This document shows positions 18,939 to 28,660 of a stretch of DNA of 64,000 nucleotides, piece by piece. This DNA comes from Cyclobacteriaceae bacterium. GTDB taxonomy: Bacteria > Bacteroidota > Bacteroidia > Cytophagales > Cyclobacteriaceae. The notes beneath the pieces are model-generated. The model was not told the DNA's origin, did no database searches, and was given only the letters and a program-made list of their open reading frames with translations. Position 1 is the first letter of the stretch, and every line of letters begins with the position of its first letter. A program made the position numbers and the translations under genes. Location of the stretch: NCBI GenBank assembly GCA_028285685.1, contig JANQOR010000034.1, positions 186,001 to 250,000 on the forward strand, written 5' to 3'.

Positions 18939-21540
18939 GCCTCCCAAACTAATTCTCCGGTTCTTCCGATGGTTTTGCCACCCTCGACTAAAAAAACCAA
19001 TCGAGGGAGACTTGATGGAATTGTATGAAGAGCGAGCAAAGGAAAAAGGAAAAAGACGAGCTGATCTAAATTTCATCAAGGATGTACTACTTCTCTTTCG
19101 ACCAAGCATTATCAAGCCAGCAGATGGCACTTATCGAATAAACAACTACGGCATACTAAAAAACTACTTCAAAGTATCGTGGAGAAATCTTAAGAGGCAG
19201 AAATCCTATTCCATCATCAACATTGGAGGCCTCTCAATCGGACTTGCATGCTTCATTCTCATCTTTCTTTACATACAACATGAGCTTTCCTATGACAAGT
19301 TTTTTGCCAACTGGGATCGGATCTACCGGGTATATAATGCGCCAGACGGAAACGATTTTTTAGGGAAAAATAAGTCCGCCGTGACACCTGCACCCTTGGC
19401 AAGAGCACTAATGAACGATCACCCGGAAGTAGAGTACGCTACGACTTTTGACCCCTACCAAATGTTGCTTGAACTGGATGAAGAGCATCATTTTTGGGAG
19501 TATGGCGTTTCGGCAGATCCTAATTTTTTTAATGTATTCCCGTATACTTTCATTGAGGGGCATCCTGAAACCGCGCTTAACCATCCTCAAACTCTGGTGT
19601 TAACAGCCTCTTTCGCTGCTAAGGTATTTGGTGACAAATCTCCGCTCGGAAAATCCCTGATTTACAGAGAAAAGTCATTTCAAATTTCAGCCGTAGTGCA
19701 AGATCCTCCATCAAATTCTTCCTTGAATTTTTCATTCGTGATCAATATTGAATCCAGCAGAGGGTATCAAGAGGAAATGAAGAGAAGTAAGTGGGGAGGC
19801 AATGGGTATAAGACCTTCTTTACTGTTAAGTCCAATACCAATGTTAGACAGCTCGAGGGCAAGATGCCTGAGTTAATCGAGAAGTATTGGATAGACCCTG
19901 TCAAGTATCCTCAAAAATATGTTTTTGAACCTCTCTCTGAGGTCCATTTGCAAAATGATCTCAATTTCGATGTTGGCGTTAAAGGGAGTAGGAAGCAACT
20001 TGTATTATTTTCGGTGGTGGCCCTATTGGTACTTGCACTTGCAAGCATCAACTACACCAATCTCGCATTGGCGAGATCAGTAAACCGGGCGAAAGAGGTG
20101 GGACTTAGAAAAACGATCGGTGCGAGAAAAGGTCAACTTAGTTTCCAGTTCTTATGTGAAGCCATTCTTCTCTCTTTCTTTGCTTTAATTCTCTCGTTGG
20201 CTCTAGTGGCTCTGATCTTACCAGTGTTTGGAAGGTTCGTAGGACGTTCGCTGGAGCTGGATTTGCTTCAAAACGTTTCTCTAATCCCCTGGCTTTTTCT
20301 GCTCACAGTTGTCATCGGAGTGATCGCCGGAAGTTACCCTGCTCTCTTCATGTCTTCGTTAAGGCCTGTTAAGGTCCTTAAGGGTAACTCGGACGGTCCA
20401 TTGACAGGAAAGAGAATTCAACGTTGGCTAATCATCGGTCAGTACTTTGTTTCTATAGCAATGATTATTTGTAGCCTGATCATTTACCAGCAATTTGAGT
20501 TTATTAATCAGAAAGAGCTTGGATTTCAAAAAGACCAGATACTGACAATTCGCGCACGCAGCAGTGAACTAAGGGAAAATATTGAAATCATAAAAAGCGA
20601 ATGGCTGAAGAATCCCAACATCCTAGCTGTTGCAGGATCACAAAATCTACCTAGCAATATTCAACAAAGTACCATTGTCAACGACGAAAAAGGCGGTAGT
20701 CCGGATGATGACCTTTCCATTTATCAGCTCCGGGCAGACTATGATTTTCTTGAGCTCTACGGATTGGAGTTGATCGCGGGCAGGTATTTCTCCAGAGATT
20801 TTGCTGACTCACTCAATGTCTGCGTCATTAATGAAAATGCTGCTCAAAGTAGAGGTTGGACGGCTCAGGAGGCCGTGGGGAAAGTCTTCACCGATGATTG
20901 GCGTCATGGAGACCGGAAAATTATCGGTGTCATCAAGGACTTCCATATGCATTCCTTGCACCTTCCCATGGCTCCTTTGTTAATCGAACTAAGTGGGTCC
21001 AGACACAGTCGTTTCATTTCTGTTAAAATTCATCCCGAAAATATTCGTGAGACTATTGCTCAAATTGAGGAGACCGTGAACGAGCATTCTTCCTACCCAT
21101 TTGACGCTCAATTTCTTGACGATCGTCTCAGTCAGCTTTATCAGGAGGACATGAGCTCGGCAAAAATTTTTGGCTTCTTTACGATTTTAGCCATACTCAT
21201 CGCTTCTCTGGGTCTATTCGGACTCGCCGCGTTCAGCACGCATCAGAGAATTAAGGAAATTGGTATCCGGAAAGTGCTGGGAGCTTCTATTTCTGGCATT
21301 GCATCCATGGTGTCACAGGATTTCCTCAAAATGGTTGTTATTGGTTTTATTCTTGCAGCCCCAGTGGCCTGGTTTGGAATGAAATCCTGGCTTGATGGTT
21401 TTGCATATCATACTCCTGTCCATTGGTGGTTGTTTGGTCTGGCTGGTGGATCTGCACTCATTATTGCACTCGTAACTATCAGTTCGCAATCCCTAAAAGC
21501 TGCTATGTCTAACCCCGTTGATTGCCTTCATGATGAATAA
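18931..21540 (+). CDS. double-FtsX permease with N-terminal prefix domain
   Basis: 869 residues. Prefix as in the flanking permeases (RFFRWFCHPRLKKPIEGDLM, LLLFRPSIIKPADGTYRINN), then a divergent body with TM1 about 93-115 and coupling motifs KEVGLRKTIGA near 387 and KEIGIRKVLGAS near 775. The second half has SQNLPSNIQQSTIVNDEKGG, typical of Bacteroidota double-FtsX permeases. The ATG lies in ATGAATAAG, overlapping the previous gene's TAA by 8 bases, so translational coupling is likely. It is the middle gene of the three-permease PadR operon. Confidence 0.88.
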   Translation: MNKPPKLILRFFRWFCHPRLKKPIEGDLMELYEERAKEKGKRRADLNFIKDVLLLFRPSIIKPADGTYRINNYGILKNYFKVSWRNLKRQKSYSIINIGGLSIGLACFILIFLYIQHELSYDKFFANWDRIYRVYNAPDGNDFLGKNKSAVTPAPLARALMNDHPEVEYATTFDPYQMLLELDEEHHFWEYGVSADPNFFNVFPYTFIEGHPETALNHPQTLVLTASFAAKVFGDKSPLGKSLIYREKSFQISAVVQDPPSNSSLNFSFVINIESSRGYQEEMKRSKWGGNGYKTFFTVKSNTNVRQLEGKMPELIEKYWIDPVKYPQKYVFEPLSEVHLQNDLNFDVGVKGSRKQLVLFSVVALLVLALASINYTNLALARSVNRAKEVGLRKTIGARKGQLSFQFLCEAILLSFFALILSLALVALILPVFGRFVGRSLELDLLQNVSLIPWLFLLTVVIGVIAGSYPALFMSSLRPVKVLKGNSDGPLTGKRIQRWLIIGQYFVSIAMIICSLIIYQQFEFINQKELGFQKDQILTIRARSSELRENIEIIKSEWLKNPNILAVAGSQNLPSNIQQSTIVNDEKGGSPDDDLSIYQLRADYDFLELYGLELIAGRYFSRDFADSLNVCVINENAAQSRGWTAQEAVGKVFTDDWRHGDRKIIGVIKDFHMHSLHLPMAPLLIELSGSRHSRFISVKIHPENIRETIAQIEETVNEHSSYPFDAQFLDDRLSQLYQEDMSSAKIFGFFTILAILIASLGLFGLAAFSTHQRIKEIGIRKVLGASISGIASMVSQDFLKMVVIGFILAAPVAWFGMKSWLDGFAYHTPVHWWLFGLAGGSALIIALVTISSQSLKAAMSNPVDCLHDE

Positions 21541-24196
21541 ACCTCCCAAAATTTTTCTTCGATTCTTCCGGTGGTTTTGTCATCCAGGACTAAAAAAACC
21601 AATCGAAGGAGACTTGATGGAATTGTATGAGGAGCGAGTAAAAGAAAAAGGAAAAAGACTAGCAGATTTCAGATTCATGAAAGATGTACTGCTCCTTTTC
21701 AGACCAAGCATCATTAAGCCAGCGGATGGCACACATCGAATAAACAACTACGGAATGTTAAAAAACTACTTTATCACATCTATACGATTTATTAAGCGTG
21801 AGAAGCTTTTTTCACTAATGAATATCGTCGGTCTCTCCCTAGGGATTGGCTGTGCGTTGGTTATTTACAAAATTCTAGAGCATGAAACGAGCTTTGATAA
21901 ACATCATCAAAACTACAAACGCATTTTCCGTGTCATAAATGAGTTTGAAGAAACTGAACAGGGGAAAGTCTACTTCGCTGGACAACCTCATGCCCTGGCG
22001 GAAGGCCTGAGAAATGACTTTGGGATCAAGGCCGCGATGAGTTACTATGAAAAAAATGGGCTAATTACCGTTGAGGATCAAGATGGTAATGAAAAGCGAT
22101 TTAAGGAAGAAGAGGGGCTCGCATTTATCCAACCCGAATTTCTGGAGTTGTTTGATTTTGAATGGATTAGCGGCGATCCTTCCACCGCCTTGTCTGATCA
22201 AGGTAAAGTAATCCTGACTTCCTCGATTGCTCAAAAATATTTCGGGTTTTCAGAAAAGGAGGTACATCTTGCCAGGGGCAAATCGTTGACTCTTGAAAAT
22301 GAAAAAACGCTCTACATTTCAGCCGTCATCAGCGATCTACCATCTACTTCGGACTTCCCATTTACAGCACTTTTTCACTATCAAGATCAGGATGCAACGA
22401 ATCGTTACTTCTACGAGGGAAAAAGCTGGCAAGAATACAACAGTAACACCAACTGCTTTGTCTTACTTAATGAAGCAGGCTCTAGTGGCCAATTTGAAGG
22501 TCAGTTAAAGGAATATCTGATGAAGTACCAACCCGAAGACATGGCTAGTCTGATGGAACTAAAACTTCAACCGCTATCAGAGCTGCATTCGAGTTCGGAG
22601 GTCACCAGAAATTATCGTGGACAGACTGTAAGTGACAATAAACTGATCGCATTGGGTATTGTGGGTCTTTTCATGATTATCACTGCATGTATCAACTTTA
22701 TCAACCTCTCTACAGCCCAGGCGGTAAAAAGGTCCAAAGAAGTTGGCGTGCGCAAATCACTTGGGGGCAACAAGGTGCAGCTCGTTACCCAGTTTCTCTC
22801 AGAAACCCTTTTGATCACATTAATTGCCGCAATTGTAGGTTTGTTCGTTGCAGAACTTCTTTCAAGCCAGATTGAAAACATCTTCGGCTATGAAATTAGC
22901 CTCAATCTGTTCCAGGGTTTTGGAATGTTAAAGATTGTCGGTGGTATCGTGCTGGTTGTGGCATTTGTTTCTGGCATTTATCCAGCATTTATCCTCTCCC
23001 GATTGAATCCAATCTTGGCAGTCAAAAATTCACTGAATGCAAAGCAAACCTCAGGTTTTCTGTCGCTTCGTCGTGCTTTGGTTGTTTTTCAATTTGCTAT
23101 TTCGCAAATCCTAATCATTGGGATACTTGTCCTCAACTTGCAAATGGATTATTTCCTGACCAAAGATTTAGGCTTTAATGAAGAATCGATCATTACCTTC
23201 AAGCTCCCTGATAGCGATCCTGATAAGTTGCAAACTTTGAAGAACAATCTTCTTGCAAATCCACAAATAGACAAAGTAAGCTTCAGCACCTCTGGTCCGT
23301 TGGCAACGTGGAAGGTAAATAATCCAATCTATCACCCTGCAATAACGGTGGAAAATCCGTCGGGAAATCTTAAAAACATAGATGAAGAGTACATCGATCT
23401 ATATGAACTTGAGCTCGTTGCCGGTGAAAATTTCAAGGTGGGAAGTCCCGCCGATCATGCAGTAGTCAATCGCAAATTAACGGAGCTGATCGGCTTTGAC
23501 GATCCTGCGGCGGCATTGGGTGAGCAGTTCCAGTACGGAAGAAGTGGAAATAAGTATACGATCATTGGTGTAGTAGAAGATTTCCACGCTAGATCACTAC
23601 GCCAGGAGATGGACTATGTTGTGTTAGCAAATCAAAAGTGGAATATCTATCATGCCGGCATCAAATTCAATGCTGATCAATCGAGCTACAGCGATATCAA
23701 AAGATTGATTGAAAACATTGAGACACATTGGACAGCAGCGTATCCACAAAATGTCTTTGATTTCGAATTCTATGATGAGCATCTCGCCAGCCTATATGCG
23801 ACTGAACAACGCGTCTCAGAAGTGTTCAAAATCATCGTGGTAATCGCAATCATCATTGGATGCCTAGGCCTTTACGGGTTGGTTTCTTTCATGACCAACC
23901 AAAAAACAAAGGAGATAGGCATACGGAAAGTTATGGGAGCCTCTGTTTTGAGCATCTGGAGTATATTTTCGAAAGAGATGATCACACTTCTAGTGATCGC
24001 ATTCGTTGTTGCAGCACCGGTCGCCTATTGGGCCATGAACCTGTGGCTGAACAATTATTCATATCGAATAGAATTGACACCATCGGTCTTTGTCATCTCG
24101 ATTCTTGTAAGTATCATAATTGCATTGGTGACGATCAGCTATAAATCCATCCGAGCGTCAAGAGCAAACCCAGTATTATCGCTTAGGGACGAGTAG
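21533..24196 (+). CDS. double-FtsX permease with N-terminal prefix domain
   Basis: About 887 residues from the ATG in ATGAATAAA, which overlaps the previous stop by 8 bases; an upstream ATG at 21518 would add five residues and break the repeated junction pattern. The prefix RFFRWFCHPGLKKPIEGDLM is shared with the two upstream permeases. Coupling motifs are KEVGVRKSLGG near 401 and KEIGIRKVMGAS near 792. It carries the sequence SGPLATWKVNNPIY in the second periplasmic half. Last gene of the operon; about 120 bases without a gene follow. Confidence 0.88.
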   Translation: MNKPPKIFLRFFRWFCHPGLKKPIEGDLMELYEERVKEKGKRLADFRFMKDVLLLFRPSIIKPADGTHRINNYGMLKNYFITSIRFIKREKLFSLMNIVGLSLGIGCALVIYKILEHETSFDKHHQNYKRIFRVINEFEETEQGKVYFAGQPHALAEGLRNDFGIKAAMSYYEKNGLITVEDQDGNEKRFKEEEGLAFIQPEFLELFDFEWISGDPSTALSDQGKVILTSSIAQKYFGFSEKEVHLARGKSLTLENEKTLYISAVISDLPSTSDFPFTALFHYQDQDATNRYFYEGKSWQEYNSNTNCFVLLNEAGSSGQFEGQLKEYLMKYQPEDMASLMELKLQPLSELHSSSEVTRNYRGQTVSDNKLIALGIVGLFMIITACINFINLSTAQAVKRSKEVGVRKSLGGNKVQLVTQFLSETLLITLIAAIVGLFVAELLSSQIENIFGYEISLNLFQGFGMLKIVGGIVLVVAFVSGIYPAFILSRLNPILAVKNSLNAKQTSGFLSLRRALVVFQFAISQILIIGILVLNLQMDYFLTKDLGFNEESIITFKLPDSDPDKLQTLKNNLLANPQIDKVSFSTSGPLATWKVNNPIYHPAITVENPSGNLKNIDEEYIDLYELELVAGENFKVGSPADHAVVNRKLTELIGFDDPAAALGEQFQYGRSGNKYTIIGVVEDFHARSLRQEMDYVVLANQKWNIYHAGIKFNADQSSYSDIKRLIENIETHWTAAYPQNVFDFEFYDEHLASLYATEQRVSEVFKIIVVIAIIIGCLGLYGLVSFMTNQKTKEIGIRKVMGASVLSIWSIFSKEMITLLVIAFVVAAPVAYWAMNLWLNNYSYRIELTPSVFVISILVSIIIALVTISYKSIRASRANPVLSLRDE

Positions 24197-24294
24197 GCTT
24201 TAACATCTACAATCGTCCAAAAGCATTTGAGTTCTTCTATGGACAAATAACCTTCTTTCACGTTTGTCGTATTGATGTTTTAAATTATTTCTTA

Positions 24295-24320
24295 TAATTT
24301 TGTATATTATACATTGTATA
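24295..24320 (+). promoter_or_regulatory. -7 element overlapped by palindromes at third padR
   Basis: TAATTTTG (24295-24302) fits the Bacteroidota -7 consensus TAnnTTTG; a TTG at 24272-24274 could serve as -33. Two overlapping near-perfect palindromes follow: GTATATTATAC (24302-24312) and TATACATTGTATA (24308-24320), the latter ending in the start codon. This is a good candidate for PadR autorepression. Confidence 0.5.
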
Positions 24321-24649
24321 TGAAAAATAAAGGACTAGGTGAATTCGAAGAGCTAGTATTGCTAGCGGTATGCATACTACAAGGTTCCGCTTATGGTATT
24401 TCAGTAAAAAAGGAAGTAGAAAAACACTCAGGAAGATCCATTCTGCTTGGCGCTGTACATATCACACTTTACCGGTTGCAAGACAAAGGTTTCCTGAAAT
24501 CGGAACTGGGTGGGAACACGGAGAAAAGAGGTGATCGTCGGAAACGACTTTTTTCTATCACAGATACTGGAATGCAACAGTTGCGAGCTGCCCAGGAAGT
24601 ACGCCAAAAGATGTGGCAATTTATCCCTCAACTGAACCCTGAAGCGTAA
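24320..24649 (+). CDS. PadR-family transcriptional regulator
   Basis: 109 residues: LGEFEELVLLAVCILQGSAY, recognition region SILLGAVHITLYRLQDKGFL and wing RGDRRKRLFSITDTGMQQL. It is more divergent than the two upstream PadRs (AVHITLYRL in place of ALQxxLRRL). The ATG at 24320 is preferred to a TTG two codons earlier. It precedes a single permease by three bases. The start codon lies within a palindrome, suggesting that the protein controls its own expression. Confidence 0.92.
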   Translation: MKNKGLGEFEELVLLAVCILQGSAYGISVKKEVEKHSGRSILLGAVHITLYRLQDKGFLKSELGGNTEKRGDRRKRLFSITDTGMQQLRAAQEVRQKMWQFIPQLNPEA

Positions 24650-24652
24650 AGA

Positions 24653-27400
24653 ATGTCAAAAACAAACAATAGAAGATCATCCATTATCCAGTGGGTGTTA
24701 TCAAAAGTCATTCACAAATCTCAATTAGAAGAGTTTTTAGGTGACCTTGAGGAGATTCATGCAGAGCGAGCTACGAGCAGCAAAGTTCAAGCAAAACTGA
24801 TGTATCTAATTGATGCCTTTCACCTCATGCTTGGATTCTCTGCAATTCGTCCATTCAAAACTCAAAATAATTCGCTACTCATGTTCAGAAGCATGTTCAA
24901 AATTGCGTGGCGAAACGCATTAAGGCAAAAGCAATTCACTTTCCTAAATCTTATTGGGCTAACTCTTGGTATCGCCACCTGCGTGATAATCGGACTGTAT
25001 GTTCACGATGAACTTACCTACGATACTTTCCACTCCGAGGGCGACCGTATTTACAGGATCAATCAGCCCAATATCTGGGGAGACTGGGGTACATTATCTG
25101 CAAGTACGGGTCCTAATGTAGCCGTTGCACTCCGTGAAGATGCCCCGGAATTCGAGCAAGTGACAAGATTGCTGAACCTGGGTCATCAGACGGTGACAAC
25201 CGGCACAACCGATACGCACTCAAATGCCTTCAAAGAGACTCGTATCTACGCGGCAGAGGAGAACTTCCTTCAGGTGTTTTCTTTCGATTTATTGGTTGGA
25301 GATTCAGAGACACTCTTTTCGGAACCGATGAATATGGCTTTGACCTGGGAAACAGCCAAACGGTATTTCGGTCAGGATATTCACGCAGAAGAGGCTATCG
25401 GGAGAACAGTGGAACTAAAAGATTATGATGGGACGTGGAAAACTTATACTGTGAAGGGAGTTTTAGCGAATGTTCCGGACAAATCGCACATTCAGTTTGA
25501 CGTGATGGTATCATTGAAAAGTCAGTCGGAAATGATGCGGGCTCATGGCTGGAAATGGATCTGGACAGCCTTTTCGACTTATGGTTTGGTGAAAGAAGGA
25601 ACAAACGTGAATCATTTGACAGAAAAGCTTCAAGCAATCCCTCCCAAATGGGCACCTCCAACCACTGAGCGAATCTTCAATCAAACGTTCGAGGAATTTA
25701 CCAAGGGATATCTGTGGAAACTGGACCTACAACCCCTCAGAGAAATTTATATTTCAGGATCACCAAGCGTCCACTCATTTGGGCCAACGGGCAACCCTCA
25801 ATTTGTCAAGATATTTGGATCGATAGGAATTCTCGTTTTGCTGCTTTCTGCAATCAACTTTATGAACCTATCGACTGCCCGCTCAGCAAACAGAGCTAAG
25901 GAGGTTGGGATTCGAAAAGTGCTGGGTTCAGAAAGAAAGGCTTTGCTCTATCAGTTCGTTTTGGAGTCAATCCTTTTTGTTTTGGTAGGTACCTTACTTG
26001 CCTTCGGTATTGTTCACCTTTCATTGAATGAATTCAATACATTAGCAGACAAGAATATCTCTTTGCTTCCTCATCTTAGCAGCCCGGTTTTTTATGGAAT
26101 AACCTTATGTTTTGTTCTCCTTTTAGGAATATTGTCAGGAAGTTATCCGGCTTTTTACCTGTCGGCCTTCAAACCTATTGAAACACTTAAGGGAAAGCTA
26201 AGCGCTGGGTTCAAGGGGAAAGGAATCAGAAATGGACTGGTGGTTTTCCAGTTTACCATTTCTATTGCTTTGATCATCTGCACCTTCTTTGTTCAAAAAC
26301 AGCTGGCCTATACATCCTCCCTTGATGTTGGATTTGCCAAAGACAATATCTTGCAGCTTCATAACATCGAACAATTCGGTTTCGAGACCGAGGCATTAAA
26401 GATCAGGCTGGAGTCCAATTCGGCTTTCACGAAAGTTGGTAAATCGTTTGGCATTCCTCCCAATATTTGGTCCGGCGATCGCTACAAAGCAAAAGGCAGC
26501 GAGAATGTAGTTCAACTAAACAACATTCGCACAGAGGAAGACTACCTCGATCTATTGGAACTTGAGTTTATCACCGGCAGAAATTTTGATTCGTCCCGCC
26601 CCAACGACAAGTACAAGGTGGTAATCAATGAGGAGGCGGTAAAAACACTCGGCTGGGGTGATCAGTCTTCATTTGAATCGAATTCCCCGGTTGGTAAAAT
26701 TCTCAAACTGGCATCAGGTAGTGAAGATGAATTTGAGGTGATAGGGGTTGTGAAAGATTTCAATTTTACTAGTGTTCGACGAAAAATATCCCCGCTCGTC
26801 ATGATTCATCATGAAAATGACAAGGTCTGGGACTATGGGGGCGGTCTCTCTTTTTATTCCATGCGCCTTAATCCGGAAGCAATCAATAGTTCCCAGGATC
26901 TTCAATTTCTAATAGAAAACCTGGAAGAAGAATTGGCAGAAGTAGACGCCTCGGTTCCATTCGAGTACAGTTTTTTGGATCAGGAATTTGAAAATACCTT
27001 CAGGTCGGAGCAACGGATGGCAACTGTTCTCAATCTCTTTGCACTCATGGCAATAGTAATAGCCTGTCTTGGTCTGTTTGGCCTGGCTGCATTTACAGCT
27101 GAACAACGTACGAAGGAGCTTGGCATTAGAAAAGTACTCGGAGCAACCGTTTCTGAAATTGTTTGGGTGTTTTCGTCTGAGTTTACCAAACTCATTCTTA
27201 TCTCAATTCTTCTTGCAGCACCGCTTACTTTTTTTCTGGTGGATAAGTGGCTTGAAGGTTTTGCATATCGGACATCGATTGACCTGTGGGTGTTCGTGGC
27301 AGCAGCTTGCACCGCGTTGATTATCGCCGTTCTAACGATCGGGTACCAATCAATGTCAGCCGCAAACAAAAACCCGGCGCTTTCACTGAAGGACGAGTGA
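24653..27400 (+). CDS. double-FtsX permease with divergent prefix domain
   Basis: 915 residues, the longest permease here. The prefix is diverged but alignable: LSKVIHKSQLEEFLGDLEEI with the same G-D-L-x-E core, then AERATSSKVQAKLMYLIDAF. It lacks the RFFRWFC segment of the other two operons. TM1 is at about 103-124; coupling motifs are KEVGIRKVLGS near 415 and KELGIRKVLGA near 820. The periplasmic half contains NQPNIWGDWGTLSASTGP. Its prefix is as unlike the other prefixes as its PadR is unlike the other PadRs. It is followed by a membrane AraC regulator. Confidence 0.88.
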   Translation: MSKTNNRRSSIIQWVLSKVIHKSQLEEFLGDLEEIHAERATSSKVQAKLMYLIDAFHLMLGFSAIRPFKTQNNSLLMFRSMFKIAWRNALRQKQFTFLNLIGLTLGIATCVIIGLYVHDELTYDTFHSEGDRIYRINQPNIWGDWGTLSASTGPNVAVALREDAPEFEQVTRLLNLGHQTVTTGTTDTHSNAFKETRIYAAEENFLQVFSFDLLVGDSETLFSEPMNMALTWETAKRYFGQDIHAEEAIGRTVELKDYDGTWKTYTVKGVLANVPDKSHIQFDVMVSLKSQSEMMRAHGWKWIWTAFSTYGLVKEGTNVNHLTEKLQAIPPKWAPPTTERIFNQTFEEFTKGYLWKLDLQPLREIYISGSPSVHSFGPTGNPQFVKIFGSIGILVLLLSAINFMNLSTARSANRAKEVGIRKVLGSERKALLYQFVLESILFVLVGTLLAFGIVHLSLNEFNTLADKNISLLPHLSSPVFYGITLCFVLLLGILSGSYPAFYLSAFKPIETLKGKLSAGFKGKGIRNGLVVFQFTISIALIICTFFVQKQLAYTSSLDVGFAKDNILQLHNIEQFGFETEALKIRLESNSAFTKVGKSFGIPPNIWSGDRYKAKGSENVVQLNNIRTEEDYLDLLELEFITGRNFDSSRPNDKYKVVINEEAVKTLGWGDQSSFESNSPVGKILKLASGSEDEFEVIGVVKDFNFTSVRRKISPLVMIHHENDKVWDYGGGLSFYSMRLNPEAINSSQDLQFLIENLEEELAEVDASVPFEYSFLDQEFENTFRSEQRMATVLNLFALMAIVIACLGLFGLAAFTAEQRTKELGIRKVLGATVSEIVWVFSSEFTKLILISILLAAPLTFFLVDKWLEGFAYRTSIDLWVFVAAACTALIIAVLTIGYQSMSAANKNPALSLKDE

Positions 27401-27481
27401 CCTTGAACTAACAGTCTTTGATTTCATTCGTATTGAAAGTAGCTCATCAGTATTACTTTTAATCGAAAATTCGAAGCACAA

Positions 27482-28609
27482 GTGTCTCTCAATTTCAAAA
27501 TATTCGAGATCATCTACCTGTTCGCGGCTTTTCATGGAGTGTTCTTGGCTTCCTTGTTGATTCTGAAGAAAAGCTCCAGGCAAAGCATCTACCTGTTCTT
27601 TCTCGTTCTGTTATTTTCATTTTATCTGACGGAAAATGTGATCTATTCATCAGGTTACATCAGGCAACTTCCACACCTCTACTTTGTCACACTTCCCATC
27701 ATTTTTCTGATCGGACCTCTCTTCTACACGTACATTCGATCAACACTAAGAAGTGATTTCAAACTGGTTCCGAAAGATGCACTGCACATGCTTCCTTTTC
27801 TCTTCGAATTGATCATCCTATTTCCATTTTATCAATTGAGTGGTGATATCAAAATCAGGATTTACGAATACAGTCTTCAAAGAACTGCTTCTTGGCAATT
27901 CAGTATCTACTTTGTTGGATACCTGATCTATGTAGGCAGTACCTTTTGGTATTTTTTCGCTTCATATAAGCTTCTAAAAAATCTTCCACAACCTTCGAGT
28001 GCGAAAGAGCGAAAGAAGATTCATTGGCTTCAGAAAGCCGCGATTGGCTTTTTTTCATACATGTTCTTAAGTCTGATTCTTTCCATTTTGGTCCGGCCAT
28101 TTCCAGAAATAACCTCAGTTTATTTTCACGTGAACCTTATAAGTCTTACCGTGTTGATCCATGCAATCGGATATGTCGCATATCTAAGCCCGGATCTCTT
28201 CAACGGAAGTCAAGTCTCAAATTACCAGTTTTCAGCCATCGGATCCGACAGAATGAATGCACTAAAAATCCAACTTGAAAACCTGATGTTGTCAGATCAA
28301 CCACATTTGCAATCTGATGTTTCAGCCGAGGATATAGGTCGACTTCTTGATATCACCAAACATCAGCTATCGCAGGTGCTCAATGTTGGCCTGAACACCA
28401 CATTCTACGACTACATAAACCAACATCGGATTGAGCATTCGAAAAAGATCCTAAGATCCGCGGAGTATCAGGAAGCTAAGATCCTTCACATTGCTTTTGA
28501 TAGCGGTTTCTCAAACAAGGCTTCATTCTTGAGAAATTTCAAGAAGTTGACCGGATATACACCGACCACTTATCGGAACCTGCATGGAAATCAGGTCTCA
28601 ATCAATTGA
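27482..28609 (+). CDS. membrane-bound AraC-family transcriptional regulator
   Basis: 375 residues. The first 240 contain six or seven hydrophobic helices (IIYLFAAFHGVFLASLLILK, IYLFFLVLLFSFYL, TLPIIFLIGPLFYTYI, FSIYFVGYLIYVGSTFWYFF and others), the 7TM module found with AraC domains in Bacteroidota. The C-terminal HTH_18 domain spans about 255-370, with the two helix-turn-helices in DIGRLLDITKHQLSQVLNVG and HIAFDSGFSNKASFLRNFKK, ending in the usual GYTPTTYR. It should sense a membrane or external signal and act directly on DNA. Start is GTG at 27482; TCGAA/TTCGA with a 2-bp spacer lies just upstream. A paralogue lies at 56820. Confidence 0.85.
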   Translation: MSLNFKIFEIIYLFAAFHGVFLASLLILKKSSRQSIYLFFLVLLFSFYLTENVIYSSGYIRQLPHLYFVTLPIIFLIGPLFYTYIRSTLRSDFKLVPKDALHMLPFLFELIILFPFYQLSGDIKIRIYEYSLQRTASWQFSIYFVGYLIYVGSTFWYFFASYKLLKNLPQPSSAKERKKIHWLQKAAIGFFSYMFLSLILSILVRPFPEITSVYFHVNLISLTVLIHAIGYVAYLSPDLFNGSQVSNYQFSAIGSDRMNALKIQLENLMLSDQPHLQSDVSAEDIGRLLDITKHQLSQVLNVGLNTTFYDYINQHRIEHSKKILRSAEYQEAKILHIAFDSGFSNKASFLRNFKKLTGYTPTTYRNLHGNQVSIN

Positions 28610-28660
28610 GTAGCACCAAGCAGGAAGAATCAGCATTTACATTGAGTCAAAAAAAGACTC

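Noticed and set aside
9700-27400. Possible prophage, integrative element or genomic island border around the PadR-permease operons
   Set aside because: No integrase, transposase, tRNA or attachment-site repeat was found; the expansion looks like tandem duplication and module exchange.
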